Positions 19,501 through 26,827 of a DNA stretch of 56,799 bases are shown here, piece by piece. The notes below the pieces were generated by a model that was given only the letters and a program-made list of their open reading frames with translations, ran no database searches and had not been told where the DNA came from. How positions within the stretch are numbered: the first letter of the stretch is position 1; each line of letters begins with the position of its first letter. Origin of the DNA: Flavobacteriaceae bacterium (lineage in GTDB: Bacteria; Bacteroidota; Bacteroidia; Flavobacteriales; Flavobacteriaceae). Both the position numbers and the translations under genes were made by a program. The stretch lies in assembly GCA_016744615.1 (NCBI GenBank), contig JADGEA010000001.1:1-56799 (forward strand). The letters run 5' to 3'.

Positions 19501-20882
19501 GTAGCAACCAGTTTTACCTTGTGTTTTTTTGAAAACTGCTGTATCACCTCATTGATATGCTGCTCATTTTCTTGCTGGTGATCATTCAATTCTAAATAAA
19601 AATCATCTCCAAATTCTTCTTTCCACCACAACAAAGCATCTTCTGCCTGTTTTTCACCAATATTCAATATTTTATTAGGGATTTCGCCAAAACTGTTACC
19701 ACTTAAAACAATGATATCCTCTTTATACTTTTTGACAATATTTTTATCAATTCTTGGTACATAGTAAAACCCATCTATATAAGCAATAGATGCCATTTTA
19801 GCCAAATTATGATAACCATTTTTGTTTTTAGCCAACATAACGATCTGATAACCATTATCTTTTACTTTTTTATTCAAATGATCATCACAGACAAAAAACT
19901 CACAACCAACAATGGGTTTAATGGAATTTTCGGCTGTTTTATTATAATTTAGAACCTCTTTTACAAAAACAAAAGCCCCCATCATATTACCTGTATCTGT
20001 TAATGCAACAGCAGGCATGTTGTTTTTCACAGTTGCCTGAACAAGATTTGCAACACTTGAAGTAGATTGTAAAATAGAGTATTGAGAATGGTTATGTAAA
20101 TGAGCAAATGAAACATTCGTCAAATTGGTTTTACCCGAATTATCAGCTTTTTTATCTAATACTTTATTTTTTTGCTCTTTTTCTTTAAGCTTTTTACTTT
20201 CCTTTTTAAGATTTACATGCTTTAAACCAATATTCCCAATGGTATTAGCATTCTTTTCCCTAAAAACTCTAAGATATTGTTCATCCCTTTCTAATTCCAG
20301 AGAAGAATAATTGTCTCTTCGAATTAATTCTAAAAAACATCTAGTAGTTGCTTCTACATCAGCAGTAGCATTATGTGCTTCTGAAAAAGGAGTTTGAAAT
20401 AATTTTTCATGCAACTCAGTTAAAGTTGGCAATTTAAATTTACCATATCGTCCACCTGGAATCTGACATAAAAGAGCTGTTTTTTCTGTACAAGTATCTA
20501 ATACCGGTAATTCATTCAATTCTGTTTGAATTCCCAATCGATGGAATTCACAACCCATAATGTTCAAGTCAAAACCAACATTTTGACCAACCACAAATTT
20601 TGTTTTTGATAGAGCTTCATTGAAAAGCTGTAAAACATCTTGTAAACTTTTACCTTCTTCTAGTGCAAGTTGCGTAGAAATACCATGAATTTGCTCTGCA
20701 TCATAAGGTATATTATACCCCTCAGGAATGATTAAATAATCCTGATGTTCAACAAGCTCACCCATTTCATCATGTATTTGCCATGCAATCTGAACTGCTC
20801 TTGGCCAGTTATCAACATTCGTAATTGGAGCCTTCCAATTCTTTGGTAAACCGGTGGTTTCGGTATCAAAAATTAAATACAT
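16563..20882 (-). CDS. dnaE: DNA polymerase III alpha subunit with fused DnaQ-like exonuclease
   Basis: The start is the ATG at 20882 (MYLIFDTETTGLPKNW), giving 1439 residues; the longer frame to 20978 begins with TTG and adds residues that are not domain-like. Domain order: a DEDD exonuclease with DTETTG at 6-11, GQNVGFDLNIMG near 100 and HNATADVEAT near 170; a charged linker; a PHP domain (HLHNHSQYS near 262, ALTDTGNM near 293); the polymerase core with catalytic PDIDIDFDDEGR near 670; helix-hairpin-helix; and an OB fold (FAGIITDVQHRVSKNG) near 1290. It is the replicative polymerase, here with proofreading in the same chain. In the PHP motif TDxGN the usual metal-binding His is Thr, so PHP exonuclease activity is doubtful. 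Confidence 0.93.
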   Translation of the reverse strand: MYLIFDTETTGLPKNWKAPITNVDNWPRAVQIAWQIHDEMGELVEHQDYLIIPEGYNIPYDAEQIHGISTQLALEEGKSLQDVLQLFNEALSKTKFVVGQNVGFDLNIMGCEFHRLGIQTELNELPVLDTCTEKTALLCQIPGGRYGKFKLPTLTELHEKLFQTPFSEAHNATADVEATTRCFLELIRRDNYSSLELERDEQYLRVFREKNANTIGNIGLKHVNLKKESKKLKEKEQKNKVLDKKADNSGKTNLTNVSFAHLHNHSQYSILQSTSSVANLVQATVKNNMPAVALTDTGNMMGAFVFVKEVLNYNKTAENSIKPIVGCEFFVCDDHLNKKVKDNGYQIVMLAKNKNGYHNLAKMASIAYIDGFYYVPRIDKNIVKKYKEDIIVLSGNSFGEIPNKILNIGEKQAEDALLWWKEEFGDDFYLELNDHQQENEQHINEVIQQFSKKHKVKLVATNNTFYIDKKDSVSHDILLCVKDGEKFDTPKGRGRGFRYGLPNDDYYFKSQKEMKDLFQQVPEAIINIQEIVDKIEIYQLARDVLLPKFDMPPEFYDPKDEKDGGKRGENAYLKYLTFEGAKKRYPDLTDEIKERLDFELMIIENTGYPGYFLIVEDFIKEARKMDVSVGPGRGSAAGSAVAYCLEITNIDPIKYDLLFERFLNPDRVSLPDIDIDFDDEGRQRVIDYVINKYGANQVAQIITYGTMAAKSSIRDTARVLDLPLHDADRIAKLIPGLRLKNIFGQDDKSKSKVKGLRSEEAENVTELINISEGEGLDANTINQARALEGSVRNTGTHACGVIITPEDITNLIPVATAKGTDMYVTQFDNGVVEDAGLLKMDFLGLKTLTLIKDTVKIVKALYDIDLVPDDFPLDDEKTYALFQKGETVGIFQYESPGMQKHMKALKPTEFADLIAMNALYRPGPMEYIPSFIDRKHGREDIEYDLPDMEEYLEETYGITVYQEQVMRLSQKLANFTKGEADMLRKAMGKKIFALLEKLKPLFIEGGKKNNHPEEVLEKIWKDWEAFAAYAFNKSHSTCYAFIAYQTAYLKAHYPAEYMASVLSNNMNDIKQVSFFMEECKRAGIEVLGPDVNESFYKFSVNKDGAIRFGIGAIRGVGQSAVKAIVDERKENGDFRSIFDVTKRVDLRAANKRAFDGLVLAGGFDSFKETKREQYYALDEKGLTFIEKAIRFGNKYQESKNSAQVSLFGEASDVQFDEPIIPPCEPWNIMEKLSKEKEMIGIYISGHPLDDFKTEIKYFCNSKVDMLQNIDQLEGKEMTFAGIITDVQHRVSKNGKPWGLFAFEDYSDAYEFKLFNEDYLKFRHYLIQNQFLYLKTAVRRPWQNGDLRVYILAIQQLQDVLGNMAKKISINLDIKKIDKKEIDHIENVIKKHKGNQNLHFVIYDVDEKIQLTMPSRTTKIAISNELIEELTNNEFNFKLN

Positions 20883-21087
20883 GCAGTAATCTTTTTTGGG
20901 AATTATTGGAGGGATAAAAATAGGGAATTCAATGAAGTTGCATATAGTAAAACAGTTCTTTTTATCAACAATAAACAATTTGGATCAAAATTCTATAACA
21001 ACTTCTTTAAGCTAATAGACCAGCTGTAAAAAACACACAACAAAGTTGAATAATACTCCTTTTGCTATCATTATCTTTGAAATAAAA

Positions 21088-21273
21088 GTAAAAAAACACA
21101 CCTTCTAAGAAGGTGGCTTTAAAAAGCCCCTAAAAGGGGCAATGCTCAACTAAACGTTTTTACAATGAATAAGAATCAAGAAATAATACCCAATAAATAT
21201 CAAAACAAAATTCAGGTAAAGCCGTCAGAACATGACCACCTGCAAAGCAGGTGGTTTTTTAAGTTGAAATAAA
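21088..21273. repeat. Mobile repeat copy 1 (REP/IS200-type MITE)
   Basis: About 185 bp, almost identical to 26240-26424. It begins with a hairpin at 21099-21115 (CACCTTCT/AGAAGGTG), then a second hairpin GCCCC-TAAAA-GGGGC (21126-21140), then a 35-codon ORF, and ends with a third hairpin, ACCACCTGC-AAA-GCAGGTGGT plus T-run, at 21234-21260. No terminal inverted repeats of the DDE type are seen. Subterminal hairpins and a transposase-like N-terminus suggest a non-autonomous derivative of an IS200/IS605 or REP-associated transposon. It forms the end of the small membrane-protein gene on the minus strand. The rest of 20883-21087 holds no recognisable feature. Confidence 0.75.
21165..21272 (+). other. 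35-codon ORF inside mobile repeat copy 1
   Basis: An ATG-initiated frame of 35 residues beginning MNKNQEIIPNKYQNKIQ and ending FFKLK. The KYQNK stretch resembles the start of REP-associated (RAYT) transposases, and the C-terminal part is simply the terminal hairpin read in frame. Most likely a leftover of the transposase 5' end; expression is not shown. Confidence 0.4.
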
Positions 21274-21598
21274 TTAACAGAGCAAAGTTGATCAGTGCTA
21301 ATATCTTAATAATCATTTTGATGCTGTCATTATCATTTAAATAAAGAAAAGGAACCGATATTACTAAAAGCACCGATATAATAAAATTTGCAAACAAACC
21401 TAAAAAATCAACGTCTTTTTCTTTCAATTGGAAATTATCACCTAAAATAACATCCTTTAACGAAAAAAAATAAACCCCTATTAATACGATAAATATGGTA
21501 TATACAAGTACTGGGAAAGTATCTCGCTGGGTTAAAAAGAATAAGACCGCAGCAATCAATGGCAATAAATGATCATATTTTTTGAGTATTTCTGTCAT
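21212..21598 (-). CDS. Small four-helix membrane protein, 3' end supplied by mobile repeat
   Basis: A 128-residue hypothetical protein with four hydrophobic segments (about 12-28, 30-46, 66-86 and 96-112). I do not recognise the family. The last 15 codons or so, NHLLCRWSCSDGFT, and the stop codon are encoded inside mobile repeat copy 1, so the native C-terminus has been replaced or the gene is truncated. It stands alone between dnaE and rpsP. Whether it still works cannot be told. Confidence 0.5.
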   Translation of the reverse strand: MTEILKKYDHLLPLIAAVLFFLTQRDTFPVLVYTIFIVLIGVYFFSLKDVILGDNFQLKEKDVDFLGLFANFIISVLLVISVPFLYLNDNDSIKMIIKILALINFALLIYFNLKNHLLCRWSCSDGFT

Positions 21599-21727
21599 AA
21601 CTAATTCAGCTTAAGCCCATCAAAGATAATTAATATACTTTATTTCTGAAATATAATTGAACTTATTAATTCGATTAAGCAACCAAAACAAATCTGCTTA
21701 AATAGCTTACAATCAAAAAAATATTAT

Positions 21728-21735
21728 TAATTTTG
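21728..21735 (+). promoter_or_regulatory. -7 box of rpsP
   Basis: TAATTTTG fits TAnnTTTG exactly. The predicted transcript would begin right at the first of two hairpins in the rpsP leader. Confidence 0.5.
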
Positions 21736-21739
21736 CGCC

Positions 21740-21789
21740 CTGCTTCGAGAAAGCAGATTAACTATTAATAACTTAGGTCGAGAACCTAA
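21740..21789 (+). promoter_or_regulatory. rpsP leader with twin CGAGA-loop hairpins
   Basis: Two hairpins lie in tandem in the 5' leader. CTGCTT-CGAGA-AAGCAG is at 21740-21756 and TTAGGT-CGAGA-ACCTAA at 21773-21789, 14 bp before the start codon. The stems differ but the loop CGAGA is identical, which suggests a shared protein contact, for example autoregulation by S16. I know of no named motif that matches. Confidence 0.45.
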
Positions 21790-21803
21790 AAATTTAAACA
21801 ATT

Positions 21804-22391
21804 ATGTCAGTAAAAATTAGATTACAAAGACACGGACGAAAAGGCAAACCATTTTATTGGGTGGTTGCTGCAGATGCTCGTTCAAAACGTGATGGTAGAT
21901 CATTAGAAAAACTTGGTACTTACAATCCAAACACTAACCCTGCAAGCATTGAATTAGATATTGATGCTGCAGTTAAATGGTTACAAAATGGTGCACAACC
22001 TACAGATACTGCGAGAGCAATTTTATCTCACAAAGGTGTAATGCTTAAAAATCACTTAGCAGGTGGTGTTAAAAAAGGTGCTTTAACAGAAGAAGAAGCT
22101 GAAAAGAAATTTCAGACCTGGTTAGATGAAAAAGCAACAAAAATAAGTGAACAAGAAAACAAATTAGCTAAAGCAGAAGACGATGCTAAAGCAAAAATTT
22201 TAGACGCTGAAAAAGAAATCAATGCAAAGCGCAAAACTGCTGCTGATGAAATTGAAAATGCAGCGATCAAAGCACAAGCAGACGCTAAAGCAGCTAAAGA
22301 AGCTGCTGCAAAAGCAGAAGAAGCTCCTGAAGATAAAGGCCCTCAAACTATTGAGGAAGCTGCTGAAGAAGCAAAAGAAGAAGGCAAATAA
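21804..22391 (+). CDS. rpsP: Small-subunit ribosomal protein bS16 with long C-terminal extension
   Basis: A 195-residue protein. Residues 1-80 are a standard S16 domain (RLQRHGRKGKPFYWVVAADA, GTYNPNTNPASIELD). The remaining 115 residues are a charged Ala/Lys/Glu-rich helix, likely a coiled coil, ending in an acidic tail. Such long tails are common on Bacteroidota S16. The gene has its own -7 box, a structured leader and a strong terminator 26 bp after the stop. rimM usually follows rpsP but does not appear here. Confidence 0.95.
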   Translation: MSVKIRLQRHGRKGKPFYWVVAADARSKRDGRSLEKLGTYNPNTNPASIELDIDAAVKWLQNGAQPTDTARAILSHKGVMLKNHLAGGVKKGALTEEEAEKKFQTWLDEKATKISEQENKLAKAEDDAKAKILDAEKEINAKRKTAADEIENAAIKAQADAKAAKEAAAKAEEAPEDKGPQTIEEAAEEAKEEGK

Positions 22392-22416
22392 GATTAGCTT
22401 TTTTTATAAAACTGAA

Positions 22417-22446
22417 AACCTGATATTAACTTATCAGGTTTTTTTT
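22417..22446 (+). terminator. Rho-independent terminator after rpsP
   Basis: AACCTGATA (22417-22425) pairs perfectly with TATCAGGTT (22432-22440) around a 6-nt loop, followed by a T-run from 22439 to 22446. Confidence 0.85.
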
Positions 22447-22451
22447 GTATT

Positions 22452-22890
22452 ATGTGTCAACCTTTTATTAAAGATTTGGTCTATGAATTTGAAAATAGAA
22501 TTTTAATTCAGGAAAGTTTCTTTAAACACCAGATTTCTAACAACAAAAACTTAATAGAAGAAAAGTATTTTTGATGTGAGCATATTTATGAAGCAACTAT
22601 GGATTTGCATAATCAATTGGAAATTGAAAAAAGAGAAAAACGAAAGGATTCTCATGGCAGAATAGATTCCATAATTAATTCATCCCATTATATAGATATC
22701 AATACAAGATATGCTATTTTGCTTTGTTCGAGGAAATATTAAAGAATCCTGAGGAAGTTGATAGATCATATTTGCAAATAATTATTTCAGGCATGGAGCA
22801 ATATCAGGTCAGAAATATATTGATGAAGTAAAAAAATTGACGGACTCCTTGTTTGAACAAAAGCAAATAATCATTAATCCATTGAATTAA
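22452..22890 (+). pseudogene. Decayed unknown gene (about 145 codons, three lesions)
   Basis: Starting at an ATG just after the rpsP terminator, a protein-like frame runs MCQPFIKDLVYEFENRIL... to an in-frame TGA at 22572-22574. It continues as CEHIYEATMDLHNQLEIEKR to about 22720, shifts frame to give ALFEEILKNPEEVDRSYLQ (about 22719-22820), and shifts again to give KYIDEVKKLTDSLFEQKQ, ending in TAA at 22888-22890. Joined up it reads as one charged, helical protein of about 145 residues with one nonsense mutation and two single-base shifts. I do not recognise the family. It may have belonged to a mobile element, given the IstB remnant directly behind it. Confidence 0.5.
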
Positions 22891-22915
22891 ATCTATCGGA
22901 TCTGTTTTAACTCTA

Positions 22916-23108
22916 TATTACAAGACAGGCACTGATGGATATTATTGAATCAAAATACGATAGAAGTTCCATTATAATTACATCACAAATACCAGTCAAT
23001 AAATGGTATGAATTGATAGGGGAAGAAACTATTCCGGATGCTATTTTAAATTGCCTGATTTACTCCTCTCACAGGATAAATTTAGAAGGTGAATCTATAA
23101 AAAAATAA
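22916..23108 (+). pseudogene. IstB (IS21-family helper ATPase), C-terminal remnant
   Basis: The frame ending in TAA at 23106-23108 reads TRQALMDIIESKYDRSSIII, then TSQIPVNKWYELIGEETIPD and HRINLEGESIKK. This matches the end of IstB, the AAA+ helper of IS21-type transposition (family pattern: ALMEIIE, TSQLPV.KWHE.IGD.TIADAI, HRIELKGES). The P-loop half and IstA are absent, so the element is dead. From 23109 to the regulator gene at 23439 I see only short fragments (such as VYPSWHSILKKQALKLKNR, ending near 23239) that I cannot assign. Confidence 0.8.
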
Positions 23109-23438
23109 GATGAAAAATATTAAAAAATATAACTAAATTTGATACAGAAATCAGTTCTTTTTTTGGCACATCATCACCGGTATATCCAAGTTGGCATAGC
23201 ATATTGAAAAAACAAGCTCTTAAGCTTAAAAATCGATAAGGCAAAAAAGAAGCATCATCAAAACCCATTTTAATAACTTAAGAAAGGTGTGTCTTATCAA
23301 TAAAAAATTACCCCTTTTTTATTCTCTTTTTATCGAAAAATATAGCTCATCTATATTTTGATTCTTAAATTAAATATTTTAATTTAGTGCCATATATTAT
23401 CCTCAATAAGGAGCAGGTCAGATAATTAATTTAGAATT

Positions 23439-26240
23439 ATGATAAATTTAAAAAATAAAATTCTTATTGCTTTTGTGTTTATTTTCAATACATTCATTAT
23501 GTGTGGGCAATTTTCACCGTATTTTAAAAACTACTCTACTTTAGATTACGAGGGAGGTAACAAAAATTGGGGAGCATCGGGTACAGATGACGGAAGAATA
23601 TTCATTGCAAACGATAAAGGATTAATAGAATTTGATGGCGTTCACTGGACTCTTTGGCAACTACCTAACAAGAGTAAAATAAGATCAGTTTTAGTTAAAG
23701 GCAGAAAGGTATTTACAGGTTCTTTTGAAGAGTTTGGATATTGGGAAAAAGATGATAAAGGAAGTATGATCTATACCTCGTTATCATCAAAAGATGATTC
23801 TCATACTTATGATCAGGAATATTGGCAAATTATAAAATATAAAGATGCTATTTTATTTAGATCATTTACAAAATTGTATTCATATGGAAACAATCAAATA
23901 ACTTTGATCCCCACCAAAGGAGTCATAACTTCTTGTGATGTAATTGATAATGAATTATATATTTTTACTGTTTCTGACGGTGTATTAAAGTTAGTTAATA
24001 ATAGGTTTATAAAAATCGCTAAAATTGAGCTACCCAATAACTGTACCATAAATTCAATCATAAAAACTAAGGATGGGGAATTATTACTCTCGTCTTCATT
24101 AAATGGATGTTTTGTTTTTGATGGTTATAAAACTAGGTCTTGGGATTCGAAAATAAACTTTATTTTAAAAAATTATGAATTGAATCATTTATTAAAACTC
24201 AACAATGGTAATTATGCTTTTGGAACAATTAAAAATGGTGTTTTTATTACAGATAGAGAAGGTGAAATTCTTTTTCATATACACAAAAAAGGAGGACTAA
24301 TTAATAATACTGTACTGGATCAATATCTTAGTAAAAATAATCAATTATGGTTGTGTTTAGATAATGGTTTAGCAGCTGTTGATTTGGAATCATTTTCATC
24401 TATGATTTACAACGATATAAATGGAGATTTAGGAGCAGTATATGATGTTGTCAAATATAAAAACACAATATATATAGGTAGTAATACTGGCTTGTATTAT
24501 TATGATGAAGAAAAATCAGCTTTACAGTTTATTGAAGGATCACAAGGTCAAGTTTGGGATTTAGAAATTTTTGAAAATGAGTTGTTTTGTGGACATAATT
24601 CAGGAACTTATTTAGTTGAAGGACATCAATTAAAAAAAACATCAAACTTAACAGGAGGTTGGGTCTTAAGAGAGGTAGATGATCAAAGAAAAATATTTGT
24701 GCAGGGAAATTACACAGGATGTGCTCGTTATGAAAAAACAAAAAAAGGATGGTCTGTTACAAAAATATCCAATTTCAATATTCCCACTCGATTTTTAGTT
24801 TTTGAAGATTCTTATACTGCCTGGGCAGCACATCCATACAAAGGATTAAGTCGCATTACTTTTGATAAGGACTTTCAGAAAGTTAAAAGTGTTAAAAGTT
24901 ATCATAATAAAGGTATTACCTCCATTTATGGCCCGAATATTTACAAATTTAAAAACACAATTATTTTCCAGTCTGGTTCGGGGTGGCAAAAATATGATCC
25001 TGTTCAAGACACTATTGTAGATTACAACTTCCTTTCAAAAAGAATAGGTAAAAGATCTTATATCATTTCTGAAGATAGAAATACTGAATTAGTAATTAAA
25101 AATGAGGAGCATATTTACTTAAGAACTGATATTCATGATAAAGAAAATTTTTTCATTCCTGAAGAATACTATAAAAACAGGTTGGTCTCTGGGTTTGAGA
25201 AAGCATCTCAAATTAATGATTCAATTATTGGATTAGGGCTGATGGATGGATTTGTTCTTTATAATACAAAAGATAGTAAACGAACTCATAAACTTGTAAA
25301 ACCATCAATAGGAAAATTAGAATTGAATGGTAATAATATTTCAGTTAATATAGATAAATTATCTTGTGATTACAAGAAGAGTAATATAATTATCAATATA
25401 TCATCTCCAGATTCTAAAGATTATTTTTTTGAATATAAACTATCTCCAAATGATAGCTTATGGAAAAGAAATGATAATGGAAAATTAGAATTTTCAAACT
25501 TAATTGATGGCGTGTACGAATTATCTTTCAGGGTAAGTAACAATAATGGAGACTTCTCCAAGGAATCTAAATTAGAGATAACTGTAAATCCCCCTTGGTA
25601 TAGAGGACCATTAGGGATAATGATTTATTTATTTTTATTTATGGTAATTGTATTTTTAGTAATAAATTATAATAAACGAAAGCTCAGAAAACAACAATTA
25701 ACATTAAAAAAAGATTTTGAAAAAGAACAAGTAGTTATTCTAAAACAAAAAGAAATTGAAAATGAAAAACAATTGAATGAATTAAAAAATATTACTCTTA
25801 AGAATGAGCTAATACTAAAAAGTAAACAATTGGCTAATACAACTATTTCTTTGGCAAGAAAAAATGAACTACTAATGCTTGTTAAGCATGAAATGTTATT
25901 AATAAAAGATAAATTTCATAACCCATATACCTATAAAAAATTAATCAATCAAATAAATAAAAGTATTGAGCATCAAGATGAATGGGAATTATTTGAGCAT
26001 AGCTTTAATCAGATTCATAAAGAGTTTTTTGATAAATTAAAAAATAAATACCCTTTACTTTCACAAAAAGATTTAAAAATATGTGCTTTTATAAAAATGG
26101 ATATCCCCACTAAAGAAATAGCTCCTTTATTGAATATTTCTGCCAGAGGTGTTGAAACTCATCGATATAGACTAAAAAAGAAACTTCAATTAGATAAGAT
26201 TGTGAGTTTAAATTATTTTTTAATGAATTTTAAAGCATAA
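23439..26240 (+). CDS. Membrane-tethered PUL regulator: periplasmic sensor + LuxR-type HTH
   Basis: A 933-residue protein. A signal sequence (about 1-23) precedes a long periplasmic region of beta-propeller-type repeats (for example GRIFIANDKGLIEFDGVHW near 50), then a Y_Y_Y-like domain (DGVYELSFRVSNNNGDFS near 690). One membrane helix lies at about 723-745 (IMIYLFLFMVIVFLVINY). It is followed by a coiled coil and a C-terminal helix-turn-helix near 865-915 (LKICAFIKMDIPTKEIAPLL, then ISARGVETHRYRLKKKL) of LuxR type. There is no histidine kinase, ATPase or receiver domain. The architecture predicts direct glycan sensing outside and DNA binding inside the cell. It heads the PUL, and a shared box upstream of the two main units is its likely target. 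Mobile repeat copy 2 starts right at its stop codon. Confidence 0.85.
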   Translation: MINLKNKILIAFVFIFNTFIMCGQFSPYFKNYSTLDYEGGNKNWGASGTDDGRIFIANDKGLIEFDGVHWTLWQLPNKSKIRSVLVKGRKVFTGSFEEFGYWEKDDKGSMIYTSLSSKDDSHTYDQEYWQIIKYKDAILFRSFTKLYSYGNNQITLIPTKGVITSCDVIDNELYIFTVSDGVLKLVNNRFIKIAKIELPNNCTINSIIKTKDGELLLSSSLNGCFVFDGYKTRSWDSKINFILKNYELNHLLKLNNGNYAFGTIKNGVFITDREGEILFHIHKKGGLINNTVLDQYLSKNNQLWLCLDNGLAAVDLESFSSMIYNDINGDLGAVYDVVKYKNTIYIGSNTGLYYYDEEKSALQFIEGSQGQVWDLEIFENELFCGHNSGTYLVEGHQLKKTSNLTGGWVLREVDDQRKIFVQGNYTGCARYEKTKKGWSVTKISNFNIPTRFLVFEDSYTAWAAHPYKGLSRITFDKDFQKVKSVKSYHNKGITSIYGPNIYKFKNTIIFQSGSGWQKYDPVQDTIVDYNFLSKRIGKRSYIISEDRNTELVIKNEEHIYLRTDIHDKENFFIPEEYYKNRLVSGFEKASQINDSIIGLGLMDGFVLYNTKDSKRTHKLVKPSIGKLELNGNNISVNIDKLSCDYKKSNIIINISSPDSKDYFFEYKLSPNDSLWKRNDNGKLEFSNLIDGVYELSFRVSNNNGDFSKESKLEITVNPPWYRGPLGIMIYLFLFMVIVFLVINYNKRKLRKQQLTLKKDFEKEQVVILKQKEIENEKQLNELKNITLKNELILKSKQLANTTISLARKNELLMLVKHEMLLIKDKFHNPYTYKKLINQINKSIEHQDEWELFEHSFNQIHKEFFDKLKNKYPLLSQKDLKICAFIKMDIPTKEIAPLLNISARGVETHRYRLKKKLQLDKIVSLNYFLMNFKA

Positions 26241-26424
26241 GTAAAAATCACACCTTCTAAGAAGGCGGCTTTAAAAGCCCCTAAAAGGGGCAATGCTCAA
26301 CTAAACGTTTTTACAATGAATAAGAATCAAGAAATAATACCCAATAAATATCAAAACAAAATTCAGGCAAAGCCGTCAGAACATGACCACCTGCAAAGCA
26401 GGTGGTTTTTTAAGTTGAAATAAA
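26240..26424. repeat. Mobile repeat copy 2 (REP/IS200-type MITE)
   Basis: Near-identical to the copy at 21088-21273. The few differences include T to C in the first hairpin (now CACCTTCT/AGAAGGCG), one A fewer in an A-run and T to C at codon 18 of the small ORF. It starts at the regulator's stop codon and does not break it. The right-hand hairpin with its T-run (26385-26411) may serve as a terminator for the regulator. The copies are 5.1 kb apart in the same orientation. Confidence 0.8.
26316..26423 (+). other. 35-codon ORF inside mobile repeat copy 2
   Basis: Same frame as in copy 1, intact, with one substitution (Ala for Val at residue 18). The preserved frame in two copies could reflect recent duplication rather than selection. 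Confidence 0.4.
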
Positions 26425-26740
26425 ATTCTCAAAAAGAAATATTGAAAATTGATTTTTTTAATTATTTTACAAAGAATTTGACCAATTAAATTTTTATTTT
26501 CCCTTAAATAAAGAGCATTTAAAAGTATTAATTACTGATACTCATTCTTGAAATAACTAACATTAATAATATTACAAAAAAAATAATGGTGTAATTTGAC
26601 TTCAAACTTTACCAATTAAAATTTATCTTTTCAATAATTATAGTGTTTTAACTATTTTTAGGCACTTCAAGAATACTTCATTTTAATACTTCCTACTAAA
26701 TCATTCTATTTAATACTACATTTTTAGAGAAAAAAAATTT
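26425..26740. other. Gene-free AT-rich stretch upstream of the first sulfatase
   Basis: No protein-like frame is seen on either strand. The only internal regularity I found is a direct repeat of ACCAATTAAA at 26481-26490 and 26611-26620, each followed by a T-rich run. The operator-like box begins at its right edge. Confidence 0.5.
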
Positions 26741-26764
26741 TTTTTTAATGACGTATTCAAAACG
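26741..26764 (+). promoter_or_regulatory. Shared PUL operator box, copy 1
   Basis: A 24-bp box with core AATGACGTATT and an AAAACG end, identical at 22 of 24 positions to 31671-31694 upstream of susC. It starts 58 bp before the -7-like box TACTTTTA, the same distance as in the other copy. Likely binding site for a transcription activator of the PUL. Confidence 0.6.
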
Positions 26765-26798
26765 AAACCTAAGTTGATGAATTAAAAAAAAAGTATCA

Positions 26799-26806
26799 TA
26801 CTTTTA
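26799..26806 (+). promoter_or_regulatory. -7-like box of the sulfatase/esterase unit
   Basis: TACTTTTA departs from TAnnTTTG only at the last base, 22 bp before the sulfatase start. A weak core box fits activator dependence. Confidence 0.45.
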
Positions 26807-26827
26807 TATTTAATTAAACATTTATAT

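Noticed and set aside
20883-20978. A longer DnaE start at 20978
   Set aside because: That start is TTG and the added residues are not domain-like; MYLIFDTETTG at 20882 is the natural exonuclease start.
22222-22506. A 94-codon frame over the 3' end of rpsP
   Set aside because: It is a +1 shadow of the Lys/Ala-rich tail (Gln/Lys/Leu-rich product) and runs through the terminator.
26240-26424. A CRISPR array or riboswitch at the repeat
   Set aside because: There are only two copies 5 kb apart with no spacer pattern, and the hairpins fit mobile-element ends better than any riboswitch I know.
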